Below, in pieces: positions 42,180 to 50,003 of a stretch of 64,000 nt of DNA. The position numbers were made by a program, and so were the translations under genes. Every line of letters begins with the position of its first letter. Within the stretch, counting starts at the first letter, position 1. This stretch comes from Poriferisodalis sp965205175 (GTDB taxonomy: Bacteria; Actinomycetota; Acidimicrobiia; Acidimicrobiales; Poriferisodalaceae): positions 558,001-622,000 of the forward strand of contig NZ_OZ242038.1 in NCBI RefSeq assembly GCF_965205175.1, written 5' to 3'. The notes beneath the pieces were generated by a model, which was not told where the DNA came from, searched no databases, and saw only the letters and a program-made list of their open reading frames with translations.

Positions 42180-42358
42180 CGCCGTGAGCGTACGCGGGGG
42201 ACTTGCTGTTCTGCCCTCCAGCGGTGGAACTAGTGGCATCTGGCGGCATGCAGCTCGCCTTGGTGGTGAGCAGTCCGCTCTGGTCCGCATGGGGCTGTGG
42301 ATGCGGCAGAAGAGGCCTCTAGGTCCCGCGAGCTGGGTCCTGCGGCACCTCGGGCCTC

Positions 42359-42364
42359 TAGCGT
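42359..42364 (+). promoter_or_regulatory. -10-like TAGCGT box of ctaA
   Basis: TAGCGT ends 6 nt before the GTG at 42371, which lacks a ribosome binding site: leaderless-type promoter in the ctaA-ctaB divergent region. Confidence 0.5.
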
Positions 42365-42370
42365 TTCGGT

Positions 42371-43450
42371 GTGGTCGTGCCGGGCCTGCCGCAAGACAGC
42401 GAGCGACCGTGGCACGTGACGCCCGAGCGGTTCGCCCAGGTCGCGCGCTGGGCTGCGTGGTCGCTGGTGGCCATCGTCATCACGGGATCACTCGTGCGGC
42501 TCACCGGCAGCGGCCTGGGCTGCAGCGACTGGCCGACGTGTGAACCCGGGGAGTTCGTGCCGGCGGCAGACTTTCACGGCTGGGTGGAGTTCGGCAATCG
42601 CCTGGTGACCGGATTGGTCTCGGTCGCTGTGGTGGCAGCGGTCGGCGCATCGCTGTGGCGACGGCCGCGACGAAACGACTTGGCGTGGTGGTCGCTGGGC
42701 CTCGTTGCAGGCGTCGCCTTCCAAGTCGGTCTCGGCGCTGTGACCGTGCTGACGCACCTGTCCCCGCCAATCGTGATGTCTCACTTCCTGGCATCGCAGG
42801 TGCTGGTGGCCGCTGCGGTCGTGCTCGCTCATCGGGCAGGCACCGAACCCGGGTCCGAGCACGCCTGCGCTGCTCCCTTGTCGGCCCGTATCCGCACGCT
42901 CGCATGGCTCGCGGCGGCGCTCACGGCAGCCGCATTGTGGACCGGAACCGTGGTCACCGGCACCGGGCCCCACGGCGGCGACGAGCACGTCGAACGACTG
43001 CAGTTCGCGCTGCCCTCCGTGGCGCGCTTCCACGGCGTGACGGTGGCCCTGCTCGCTGGGGTCACCCTGCTGCTGGGCGCAACGGTTCGGCGCAACGCTG
43101 CTCGAACACCTGCCCGGCGAACATCGGAGGGGCGGCGAGGCGGCGAGCCGCGCGATGCCGGCCCGCGCGATGCCGAACGATGCGCAGCACTCGCGCGGCG
43201 GGTCCGGATCGTCATTGCCGTCATCGCGGTGCAGGCGGCGATCGGCTACATCCAGTACTTCAACGAGTTGCCCGTCCTGCTCGTGGCGCTGCACGTGGCC
43301 GGCGCCACGTGGCTCACCATGGCGATGACTCGCTTGGTGCTGGCCGCCGAGTCTGGACATCAGGCTGGACCCGAAACCGGCGATCCCGCATCGAACCCGG
43401 CGTTGAGCGAAAGCAGCCACGGCCTTGACCCCAGCGTGTTGCGACGATGA
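42371..43450 (+). CDS. ctaA: Haem A synthase
   Basis: 359 residues from GTG 42371. Eight-helix CtaA/Cox15: 'VRLTGSGLGCSDWPTCEPG' with the paired cysteines typical of the Gram-positive type, 'FGNRLVTGLVSVAVV' (helix with Glu/Asn-Arg signature), His residues in 'THLSPPIVMSHFLASQ', 'ARFHGVTVALLAG' and 'LLVALHVAGATW'. Oxidises the haem O methyl group to formyl. Overlaps clpS by 4 nt. A ~35-residue Arg-rich loop near 240-275 is not typical. Confidence 0.95.
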   Translation: MVVPGLPQDSERPWHVTPERFAQVARWAAWSLVAIVITGSLVRLTGSGLGCSDWPTCEPGEFVPAADFHGWVEFGNRLVTGLVSVAVVAAVGASLWRRPRRNDLAWWSLGLVAGVAFQVGLGAVTVLTHLSPPIVMSHFLASQVLVAAAVVLAHRAGTEPGSEHACAAPLSARIRTLAWLAAALTAAALWTGTVVTGTGPHGGDEHVERLQFALPSVARFHGVTVALLAGVTLLLGATVRRNAARTPARRTSEGRRGGEPRDAGPRDAERCAALARRVRIVIAVIAVQAAIGYIQYFNELPVLLVALHVAGATWLTMAMTRLVLAAESGHQAGPETGDPASNPALSESSHGLDPSVLRR

Positions 43451-43920
43451 GCCGGCGCCCTGTGTCGCAGCGAGCGCGTCGCCGGCGGCCAAACCGGTTG
43501 GCATCGCGGGCCGCGGCTTCGCAGAATGCACCCGTGAGCCCGACCGCTCCCGCTGTGTCGCCCGCGGCCGTGCCGTCTGTGTCACCCGCGGCGGCGTCGC
43601 CTGTGTCGCGTGAGTGGGCGCAGGGGCCTGCGGTCGCGGACCCCGAAATCGTTCGCGCGCCGACGACAGTAGACGAGCACGCCTTGGACGTGCCGTGGGT
43701 GGTGCTGGTGTGGAACGACCCGATCAACTTGATGAGCTACGTCGTCTACGTGTTCCAGAAGCTGTTCGGCTACAGCGAGACCAAGGCCACCGAGCTGATG
43801 CTCGACGTGCATCACAAGGGGCGTGCAGCAGTGGCGTGGGGCACGCGCGAGAAAGCTGAGCTGGACGTGTTTCGACTGCATGAGTACGGCCTGTGGGCCA
43901 CTATGCAGCAGGACAGCTGA
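43447..43920 (+). CDS. clpS: ATP-dependent Clp protease adaptor ClpS
   Basis: 157 residues from ATG 43447, overlapping the ctaA stop. The C-terminal ~85 residues are ClpS: 'VLVWNDPINLMSYVVYVFQK', 'ATELMLDVHHKGRAAVAWG', with the Asn-Asp and Met/His pocket residues for N-degron recognition. The first ~65 residues are an Ala/Pro/Ser low-complexity extension; later GTG codons could be the real start. Delivers N-end-rule substrates to ClpC/ClpP. Followed by DUF2017, a frequent actinobacterial neighbour. Confidence 0.92.
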   Translation: MSRRPVSQRARRRRPNRLASRAAASQNAPVSPTAPAVSPAAVPSVSPAAASPVSREWAQGPAVADPEIVRAPTTVDEHALDVPWVVLVWNDPINLMSYVVYVFQKLFGYSETKATELMLDVHHKGRAAVAWGTREKAELDVFRLHEYGLWATMQQDS

Positions 43921-43961
43921 GGGGACAGCGGGACGATGCTCGTGGCACCGGTGGAGACTCC

Positions 43962-44453
43962 GTGAGCGGCATGCGTTTCGGGGCCCGTGGCTCGCTGATG
44001 AGCGTGCACCTCGCAGACTGGGAGCGTCGACTCCTCGCAGAGATGGTGGGAGAACTGCGGACCAACCTGCTCGACCACACGCCCGCGTGCGACGGCGGCA
44101 GCGGCCTGGACGCCTCGCTTCGACGGCTGTTCCCGCCCGCCTACTTGAGCGATCCTGACCGCGACGCGGAGTACCAGCGGCTGATGCGTGACGAGCTGCT
44201 GGCCGAGCGATTGGATCATCTGGACCTGCTGGAGCGCACCCTGGCCGCGGATCACCTCGACGACGAGCACATTTCTGCTTGGATCTGCGGCCTGAACGAG
44301 CTGCGTCTCGTACTCGGCACGCAGCTGGACGTCTCCGAGGAAGACGACCCGGCCGACATCGACCCCCACGATCCGGCGCAGCGGCCGCGGCTGCGCTATC
44401 ACTACCTTGGCGGCCTGCTCGGCGAGCTCATCGACGCTGCGAACGACGCCTAG
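43962..44453 (+). CDS. DUF2017 family protein
   Basis: 163 residues from GTG 43962 with GGAG upstream. Acidic, helical, cytoplasmic; conserved features include 'WERRLLAEMVGELRTNLLD', 'LRRLFPPAYLSDPDRDAEYQ' and 'ISAWICGLNELRLVLGTQL'. Member of PF09438, an actinobacterial family of unknown function that typically follows clpS. Likely linked to Clp-mediated proteolysis by context only. Confidence 0.82.
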   Translation: MSGMRFGARGSLMSVHLADWERRLLAEMVGELRTNLLDHTPACDGGSGLDASLRRLFPPAYLSDPDRDAEYQRLMRDELLAERLDHLDLLERTLAADHLDDEHISAWICGLNELRLVLGTQLDVSEEDDPADIDPHDPAQRPRLRYHYLGGLLGELIDAANDA

Positions 44454-44466
44454 CCTGTAGTGCTTC

Positions 44467-44539
44467 GCCCCCATCGTCTAGCGGCCAAGGACACCGGCCT
44501 TTCACGCCGGCGGCACGGGTTCGAATCCCGTTGGGGGTG
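44467..44539 (+). tRNA. tRNA-Glu (anticodon TTC)
   Basis: 73 nt; acceptor GCCCCCA/TGGGGGT, anticodon loop CTTTCAC, T arm ACGGG/TTCGAAT/CCCGT, discriminator G, no encoded CCA. Confidence 0.95.
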
Positions 44540-44595
44540 CCGGCGGCACGCTCCCATCGGTGCCGGCACAGCGGGTCCGGCGCAGCGAGTGCAGT

Positions 44596-45015
44596 TCAGC
44601 CGTCCCGGCCCCCTGGGTTGCGATGAGCATGGGCGAGTGCCGCGCAAGCAGCTCGCTCGGATTCGTAGCTCAGCTGCTGCATTGCGACGGCGATGTCCCA
44701 CCAAGCCGCTTCGTCGACCTCGCCGGGGTCGCCGGTGAGCCGTTCGGGAAGCTCCGTCGGCGCCATGGCGTAGAACAGCACGAGCTTGGGAACCCCGCCG
44801 GCGAGGAGATAGCTGACCGGGTAGGGCGCCGAGGTGATGACGCATCGCACGCCAGTCTCCTCGTACACCTCCCGGCGCGCCGCTTGCTCCCAGGACTCTG
44901 CCCGTTTGAGGTGGCCCTTCGGCAGTGACCAGTCGTCATAGCGCGGGCGGTGTACCACCAGCACCGATCCTGCGTGACACGCCACGCCGCCGGCGGCCAG
45001 CTCGGTGCTTCCCAC
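44596..45015 (-). CDS. Nudix hydrolase
   Basis: 139 residues from GTG 45015. The Nudix box spans about residues 34-56 ('GHLKRAESWEQAARREVYEE' then TGV), with all catalytic Glu and the Gly. Preceded by 'VLVVHRPRYDDWSLPK', the MutT/Ap4A-hydrolase-like beta strand. Substrate may be an oxidised nucleotide or dinucleoside polyphosphate. Convergent with tRNA-Glu; divergent from the luciferase-like gene. Confidence 0.92.
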   Translation of the reverse strand: MGSTELAAGGVACHAGSVLVVHRPRYDDWSLPKGHLKRAESWEQAARREVYEETGVRCVITSAPYPVSYLLAGGVPKLVLFYAMAPTELPERLTGDPGEVDEAAWWDIAVAMQQLSYESERAACAALAHAHRNPGGRDG

Positions 45016-45104
45016 GGTTCGTGTCTAGCGTGTGCGTACTGCGGCCAGTTGGCGAGTCGCTGTGGCGAGCAGCGGCGCTGTGCCACCAGCAGAAGGGGGA
45101 CGTC

Positions 45105-46186
45105 GTGGACTTGGGGGTGTGCATCGCTTCCCACATCGGCGACCTCGACTACGTCGCGCGCGCGGAGGAACTCGGCTACACGCATGCGTGGTTCGCCGAC
45201 AGCCACATGCTGTGGTCGGACTGCTACGCCACCTTGGCACTCGCCGCGCAGCGCACCAGCACGATCCAGATCGGAACCGGCGTGTCGGTCTCCGGCACCC
45301 GACCAGCGCCGGTGACCGCTGCGTCCATTGCCACGATCAACGCGCTGGCTGCGGGGCGAACATTCCTGGGCATCGGCACCGGCAACACCGCGATGCGCAT
45401 CATGGGTCAGCGACCCCAGCGCATCGCTGAATTCGAGCGCTACTTGGCGGCACTGCGTCCGCTGCTGCGAGGGGAGGAAGCACTGCACCACTTCGGGGCA
45501 ATGCTCAGCCGATCCGTCACATCATGGCCGACGCCGGATTCGTCAACTTCGACGACCCGATCCCGCTGTACATCTCAGGTTTCGGGCCGAGATCGTTGGA
45601 GCTGGCAGGCCGCTACGGCGATGGCGCCGTGCTGTCGGTGCCGCCTGACGGCTCTGCCATGGCGCGCGTCTGGGAGCACATCGAGCAGGGCGCCGCGAAC
45701 GCCGGACGCAGCCTCGACCGCAGCCAGTACCTGATGTGCTCGCTCACCACCATCGTGGTGCTCGACGAGCGCGAGACGCTGGCCGACCAGCGAGAGCGCG
45801 TCCGCCGTGAGGCAGGCGCGTTCGCGATGGCTTCGCTGCACTACTCCTACGACCAGTACCGCCAGTTCGGCCGATCGCCCGGAGGTCGGTTGGCGGAAAT
45901 CTGGGACGACTACTGCGCCATGCTCGACGACACCGACCCCGAGCGCATTCACCAGCGGATCCACGCAGGCCACAACTGCTGGGTGCTGCCCGAGGAAGCT
46001 CGGTTCCTGACCGACGAACTCATCGATGCGACCTGCATCGTCGGCACGGCCGACCAAGTCGTCGAACGGTTGGCGGACCTCGGCGAGCGTGGGCTGGATC
46101 AGATCATGATCTTGCCCAGCTTCGACCCTCGCTACGAGGTGCTCGAACGGGTCGGACGCGAGATCATTCCTCGACTGAGTCGGTAG
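45105..46186 (+). pseudogene. Luciferase-like (LLM) flavin oxidoreductase with a frameshift
   Basis: From GTG 45105 (AAGGGGG upstream) the first frame encodes 'VDLGVCIASHIGDLDYVARA', 'LGYTHAWFADSHMLWSDCY', 'GTGVSVSGTRPAPVTAASIA' and 'GIGTGNTAMRIMG' to about residue 130, a typical F420/FMN-dependent LLM N-terminus. The second half continues in another frame ('IRHIMADAGFVNFDDPIPLY' onward to 46186). One missing base near 45491-45497 explains the break; restoring it gives a ~360-residue protein of normal length. Either a recent inactivating mutation or an assembly error. Actinobacterial relatives are often F420-dependent. Confidence 0.82.
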
Positions 46187-46250
46187 CCTTGCTGCGCGCT
46201 GTCCGCGCTGTCCAGCTCATAGGCATGGCACCGTCGTCCAGGAGCAAGAC

Positions 46251-46487
46251 ATGAGCAAGATCTGTCAAGTCACGGGCCGCAGGCCGCATTCGGGCTTCAA
46301 CGTGTCGCACTCTCACCGACGCACCAAGCGCTGGTTCAAACCGAACATCCAGCGGAAGCGATTCTGGGTGCCCAACGAAGGGCGCTGGGTCACGCTGACC
46401 GTCAGTGCCAAGGGCATCAAGACGATCAACAAGCGCGGCATCGAGTCGGTGATGGCGGAGCTGCGCCGGCGCGGAGAGAAGGTCTGA
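46251..46487 (+). CDS. rpmB: Ribosomal protein L28
   Basis: 78 residues. 'KICQVTGRRPHSGFNVSHS' and 'HRRTKRWFKPNIQRKRFWV' match bL28, with one Cys retained rather than the four-Cys zinc form. Overlaps rpmG by one base (TGATG), so the pair is coupled. Confidence 0.96.
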   Translation: MSKICQVTGRRPHSGFNVSHSHRRTKRWFKPNIQRKRFWVPNEGRWVTLTVSAKGIKTINKRGIESVMAELRRRGEKV

Positions 46488-46651
46488 TGCCCAAGAGCGA
46501 CAAGCGTCCCGTCATCAAGCTGAAGTCCACCGAGGGCACCGGCTACACGTACACCACCCGCAAGAACAAGACGAACACGCGCGACCGGCTCGAACTGCGC
46601 AAGTACGACCCGGTGCTGAGACGGCACGTCATCTTCCGAGAAGAGCGCTGA
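46487..46651 (+). CDS. rpmG: Ribosomal protein L33 (zinc-free type)
   Basis: 54 residues from ATG 46487. 'MPKSDKRPVIKLKSTEGTG', 'YTTRKNKTNTRDRLELRKYD' is bL33; no CxxC pairs, so this is the C-minus paralogue that cells use when zinc is scarce. The C-minus L28/L33 pair together is the usual arrangement for zinc-independent ribosomal paralogues, though these may be the only copies. Confidence 0.95.
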   Translation: MPKSDKRPVIKLKSTEGTGYTYTTRKNKTNTRDRLELRKYDPVLRRHVIFREER

Positions 46652-46688
46652 GGCTCGTCTGAGCACTGCTCGTCAGGCACCGGCTCGT

Positions 46689-47948
46689 CTGGGCCCAACT
46701 CGTCTCAGCATCAGGACCGCGAGGCGGCTCGCAGTCGGCGCGCAAGGGTTGTCCGCGCCGCTGCCGGCGGGACGGCTGGACGCTCGACACTTGCGACGGG
46801 CGATGGATGCGCTGGGTCTGCTGCAGATCGATGCGGTCAACGTGCTTGCACGCTCACACCTGCTCGTGCTGCGCGCCCGTATGGGCGGCACGCATGATTC
46901 GGTCGCAAGACTGCTCGCACGAGCGGCGTACCCGCAGCGGGCGGGCGGGTGCGAGCTGACCGAGTACTGGGGTCACGAGGCGTGCTACGTGCGTGTGGCC
47001 GACTGGCCGCTGTTCGGCTGGAGGATGCGGCGAGGCGCGGCCGGTGACATGTGGAGCGGCTACGCACGCTTCGGGCGCGAGCGGCAGTCCGAGGTGCGCG
47101 AGGCGCTCGCGTGGCTGGAAGCTCATGGCCCCGCCGGGAGTGCCGAGCTGGATGCTGCACTGGGCTGGGGACCCGGAGAACGCGGTCCGTGGGGGACGCG
47201 CAGCCACGGCAAGCTGGCTCTGGCGTGGCTGTTCTGGGCCGGGCGCGTCGGCGTGGCCGACCGCGTCGGTTTCGTCCGCCGTTACGACGTGATCGAACGT
47301 GTGCTGCCGGCATCGGTCGTTGCATCGGTCGTGGACGAGCCCGAGGCGCATCGGGCGCTGCTGACCGATGCTGTCGGGTGCCTCGGCGTCGGGGCCGCTG
47401 ACGACCTCATCGACTATCACCGGCTTCCCAAACGCGACGCACGCGCTCGCATCAACGAGCTCGTGGCCGACGGGCGGCTGCGCGAAGTCGCGGTGGAGGG
47501 CTGGGATCGGCCTGGGTACCTGCCCGCCGCCGAGCGTGCTGCTCCGCGGCGGTCCCGCTCGGTGCTGCTGAGCCCGTTCGACCCGCTGGTGTGGTACCGC
47601 CCTCGAGCCGAGCGGCTCTTCGGATTTCGCTATCGGATCGAGATCTACACGCCCAAGTCCAAGCGCCGGTACGGCTACTTCGTGATGCCTTTCCTGCACG
47701 AGCATGCGCTGGTGGCACGTGTCGACGTACGTTTCGACCGGGCGCGACGCCGACTGGAGGTGCCGGCGAGCTGGACCGAGCCAGCATCCTGGCCCGACGA
47801 ACGTGCAGCCGAGCGCACGGCGCTGGAAGCACTGGCCGCGGAGCTGCGTGCGCTGGCCGCGTGGTGCGGCGGCGAGGGAGTGTCGGTGCTGAGCGGCGGC
47901 GATCTCGCTGGCCGCCTGAGGTCGGCCGTGGCTCGACGGATGGCATGA
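46689..47948 (+). CDS. YcaQ/AlkX-like DNA glycosylase (HTH_42)
   Basis: 419 residues if started at CTG 46689. TTG 46749 is the first conventional start but would remove 'LSIRTARRLAVGAQGL', which matches the family N-terminus (LSxxxARxxxxAAQGL in E. coli YcaQ). The catalytic QxD motif is visible in 'LGLLQIDAVNVLARSHLLV', and winged-helix repeats follow ('WEAHGPAGSAEL'-type helices, 'GYLPAAERAAPRRS', 'LLSPFDPLVWYRPRAERLF', 'YGYFVMPFLHEHALVARVDV'). Family enzymes unhook interstrand cross-links and remove bulky alkylated bases. Start codon is uncertain. Confidence 0.85.
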   Translation: MGPTRLSIRTARRLAVGAQGLSAPLPAGRLDARHLRRAMDALGLLQIDAVNVLARSHLLVLRARMGGTHDSVARLLARAAYPQRAGGCELTEYWGHEACYVRVADWPLFGWRMRRGAAGDMWSGYARFGRERQSEVREALAWLEAHGPAGSAELDAALGWGPGERGPWGTRSHGKLALAWLFWAGRVGVADRVGFVRRYDVIERVLPASVVASVVDEPEAHRALLTDAVGCLGVGAADDLIDYHRLPKRDARARINELVADGRLREVAVEGWDRPGYLPAAERAAPRRSRSVLLSPFDPLVWYRPRAERLFGFRYRIEIYTPKSKRRYGYFVMPFLHEHALVARVDVRFDRARRRLEVPASWTEPASWPDERAAERTALEALAAELRALAAWCGGEGVSVLSGGDLAGRLRSAVARRMA

Positions 47949-48145
47949 TTGACAACGGCACTGCAGCGACGCGAAGGTGGCTGCGCTGAGCGGAGGCGGT
48001 GTTTGCGGGGTTGGGGTGGCTATCGTTGCGTCGCTTGCATGAGCGGAGGCTGAGTCTTCGTTGGAGACTGGGCGTCCGTGCGGCGGCGAGCCTCCGCGAT
48101 GCGGCGGGGCGCGGCAGCCGGCGCAGCAACACATGCAGCACAACT

Positions 48146-48220
48146 GGTCCCGTGGTGAAGTCTGGAGTTCACGCTGGCCTGTCAAGCCAGAGGTCGCGGG
48201 TTCAAATCCCGTCGGGACCG
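48146..48220 (+). tRNA. tRNA-Asp (anticodon GTC)
   Basis: 75 nt; acceptor GGTCCCG/CGGGACC, anticodon loop CTGTCAA, T arm GCGGG/TTCAAAT/CCCGT, discriminator G. One base separates it from tRNA-Phe. Confidence 0.95.
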
Positions 48221-48221
48221 C

Positions 48222-48294
48222 GGTCGGGTAGCTCAGTTGGCAGAGCGCGCGCCTGAAAAGCGTGAGGTCACCGGATCGACGCCGGTCCCGACCA
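48222..48294 (+). tRNA. tRNA-Phe (anticodon GAA)
   Basis: 73 nt; acceptor GGTCGGG/CCCGACC, anticodon stem CGCGC/GCGTG around loop CTGAAAA, T loop ATCGACG (atypical, normally TTCGANN), discriminator A. Co-transcribed with tRNA-Asp. Confidence 0.93.
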
Positions 48295-48459
48295 CCGACG
48301 AGTGCGCGCGCATGGCGGCGCGTCTGGCTCGGCCGGACGTGTCGCTCGGCCGCGTTGCACCCTCGGCGTGGCGGCAACGGCCGCTGCGCCGAGCATGCGA
48401 GTTCGCTTGCCGCAGCAGTGAGCTGTCGAGCGTTCGGGCAGCGAGTCTCGCCTGAGAGA

Positions 48460-49875
48460 TCAGCAGCGCGTCACGCGGTCCGCATGGGCGGCTCGGGCGA
48501 CAGCCGCTGCAACGGCGGGCACCACTGAACGGTCGAAGGCCGTCGGGATGACCAGATCGGGGCGCAGATCGTCGACCGACACCGCAGTGGCGATCGCCTC
48601 GGCTGCTGCGATCTTCATGTTCTCGGTGATGTCGGTGGCGCCGGCGTCGAACGCGCCGCGAAAGATCCCCGGAAACGCCAGCACGTTGTTGATCTGATTC
48701 GGGTAGTCGCTGCGGCCCGTGGCGATCACCGCTGCGAGGTCGCCGATGGCGTCGGGCAGGATCTCGGGGTCGGGATTTGCCATGGCGAACACGATCGGCC
48801 GCTTCGCCATCGTCGCCACGTCGTCCCGTGTGATCAGGCCGGGTCCGCTGAGGCCGAGGAACACGTCAGCGCCGGCCATGGCAGCCGACGCCGGACCGGC
48901 GACGCGCTCGGCGTTGGTGTTGGCAGCCAGCCACTCCTTGGCGTGGTTCAGCTCGACGCGTCCGGGATGGATGGTGCCTTGGCGGTCGCAGGCAATCACG
49001 TCGCCGATTCCGGCACCCAGCAGGATCTTGGCCGTCGCCACACCGGCCGCACCGGCGCCCAGGATGACGCAGCGCAGGTCTGCCAGTTCCTTGCCGACGA
49101 GCCGTGCCGAGTTCTCGAGCGCTGCCAAGGCGACCACTGCGGTTCCGTGCTGGTCGTCATGGAAGACGGGGATGTCCAGCGCTGCGCGCAGCGCTTCTTC
49201 GACCTCGAACGCTCCGGGCGCCGCGATGTCCTCCAGGTTGATCCCACCGAAGGTCGGCGCGAGCCGGATGACGGTCTCCACGATCTGTTCGGGCTCGCTC
49301 ACGTCGAGGCAGATCGGGAAGGCGTCCACGTCGGCGAACTCCTTGAACAACAGCGCCTTGCCTTCCATGACCGGCATGGCTGCTGCGGGGCCGATGTCGC
49401 CGAGGCCGAGCACCGCAGTGCCGTCGGTGACGATGGCGACAGTGTTGGCCTTGATCGTCAGGTCGTGAACCCGCTCGGGCTGTTCCGCGATCGCCCGACA
49501 GACGCGGGCCACGCCCGGCGTGTAGGCCATGGACAGGTCGTCGGCGCCGCGCAGTGGGATCCGGCTGACGGTCTCGAGTTTGCCGCCGGCGTGCAACTCG
49601 AAGGTGCGGTCGAGCGCTGAGATGACGGTGATGCCCTCGAGGCCGTTCACTGCCGCGCAGATCCGCTCGACATGGTGCTCGCTCGACGCGTCCACCACGA
49701 TGTGCTGGCGCAGGACGCCGTGGGTGATCGTGAATCCGTCGAGGCTCTGGATGTTGCCGCCGACATCGCCGATCGCGGTACACAGGCGGCCGAGAGTGCC
49801 GGGCTGGTGTGCCAACTCGACTTCGAGGGTGGCCGAGTACGCGGCGGTGGGTCGAGACGCTTCGGTGGCCGTCAT
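48460..49875 (-). CDS. NAD(P)-dependent malic enzyme with N-terminal ACT domain
   Basis: 471 residues from ATG 49875. An ACT-like regulatory domain (about 10-95, 'LAHQPGTLGRLCTAIGDVGG') precedes the malic enzyme core: 'MAYTPGVARVCRAIAE' with the catalytic Tyr, 'IKANTVAIVTDGTAVLGLGD' with the catalytic Lys, 'ICLDVSEPEQIVETV', metal-binding 'INLEDIAAPGAFEVEE' and 'FHDDQHGTAVVALAALENSA', Rossmann 'VILGAGAAGVATAKILL'. Decarboxylates malate to pyruvate. The ACT domain suggests feedback control by an amino acid. The preceding leader ORF (49872-49901) overlaps its start. Confidence 0.94.
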   Translation of the reverse strand: MTATEASRPTAAYSATLEVELAHQPGTLGRLCTAIGDVGGNIQSLDGFTITHGVLRQHIVVDASSEHHVERICAAVNGLEGITVISALDRTFELHAGGKLETVSRIPLRGADDLSMAYTPGVARVCRAIAEQPERVHDLTIKANTVAIVTDGTAVLGLGDIGPAAAMPVMEGKALLFKEFADVDAFPICLDVSEPEQIVETVIRLAPTFGGINLEDIAAPGAFEVEEALRAALDIPVFHDDQHGTAVVALAALENSARLVGKELADLRCVILGAGAAGVATAKILLGAGIGDVIACDRQGTIHPGRVELNHAKEWLAANTNAERVAGPASAAMAGADVFLGLSGPGLITRDDVATMAKRPIVFAMANPDPEILPDAIGDLAAVIATGRSDYPNQINNVLAFPGIFRGAFDAGATDITENMKIAAAEAIATAVSVDDLRPDLVIPTAFDRSVVPAVAAAVARAAHADRVTRC

Positions 49876-49901
49876 GGGCAGTGACAGTCATGGACAGTCA
49901 T
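49872..49901 (-). CDS. Possible 9-residue leader peptide before malic enzyme
   Basis: ATG 49901 lies 5 nt after AGGAG (49907-49911) and opens MTVHDCHCP, ending in a TGA that overlaps the malic enzyme ATG as ATGA. The malic enzyme ATG itself is about 30 nt from that ribosome binding site. Translation of the main gene may therefore depend on the short ORF. Prediction from layout only. Confidence 0.35.
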   Translation of the reverse strand: MTVHDCHCP

Positions 49902-50003
49902 GGGCGCTCCTGCGCGTGTGCAGCGCCGGCAGGCTATTGGGTCTGACCATAGGGTCTGATGTCGGGAAGTTGACCTGCCGAGTCTGGTTAGACGCCTGGG
50001 CAC

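Noticed and set aside
41083..42249. 388-residue minus-strand frame overlapping ctaB
   Set aside because: Arg/Gly/Ala-rich out-of-frame translation of ctaB, which has the UbiA-family Asp motifs in its own frame.
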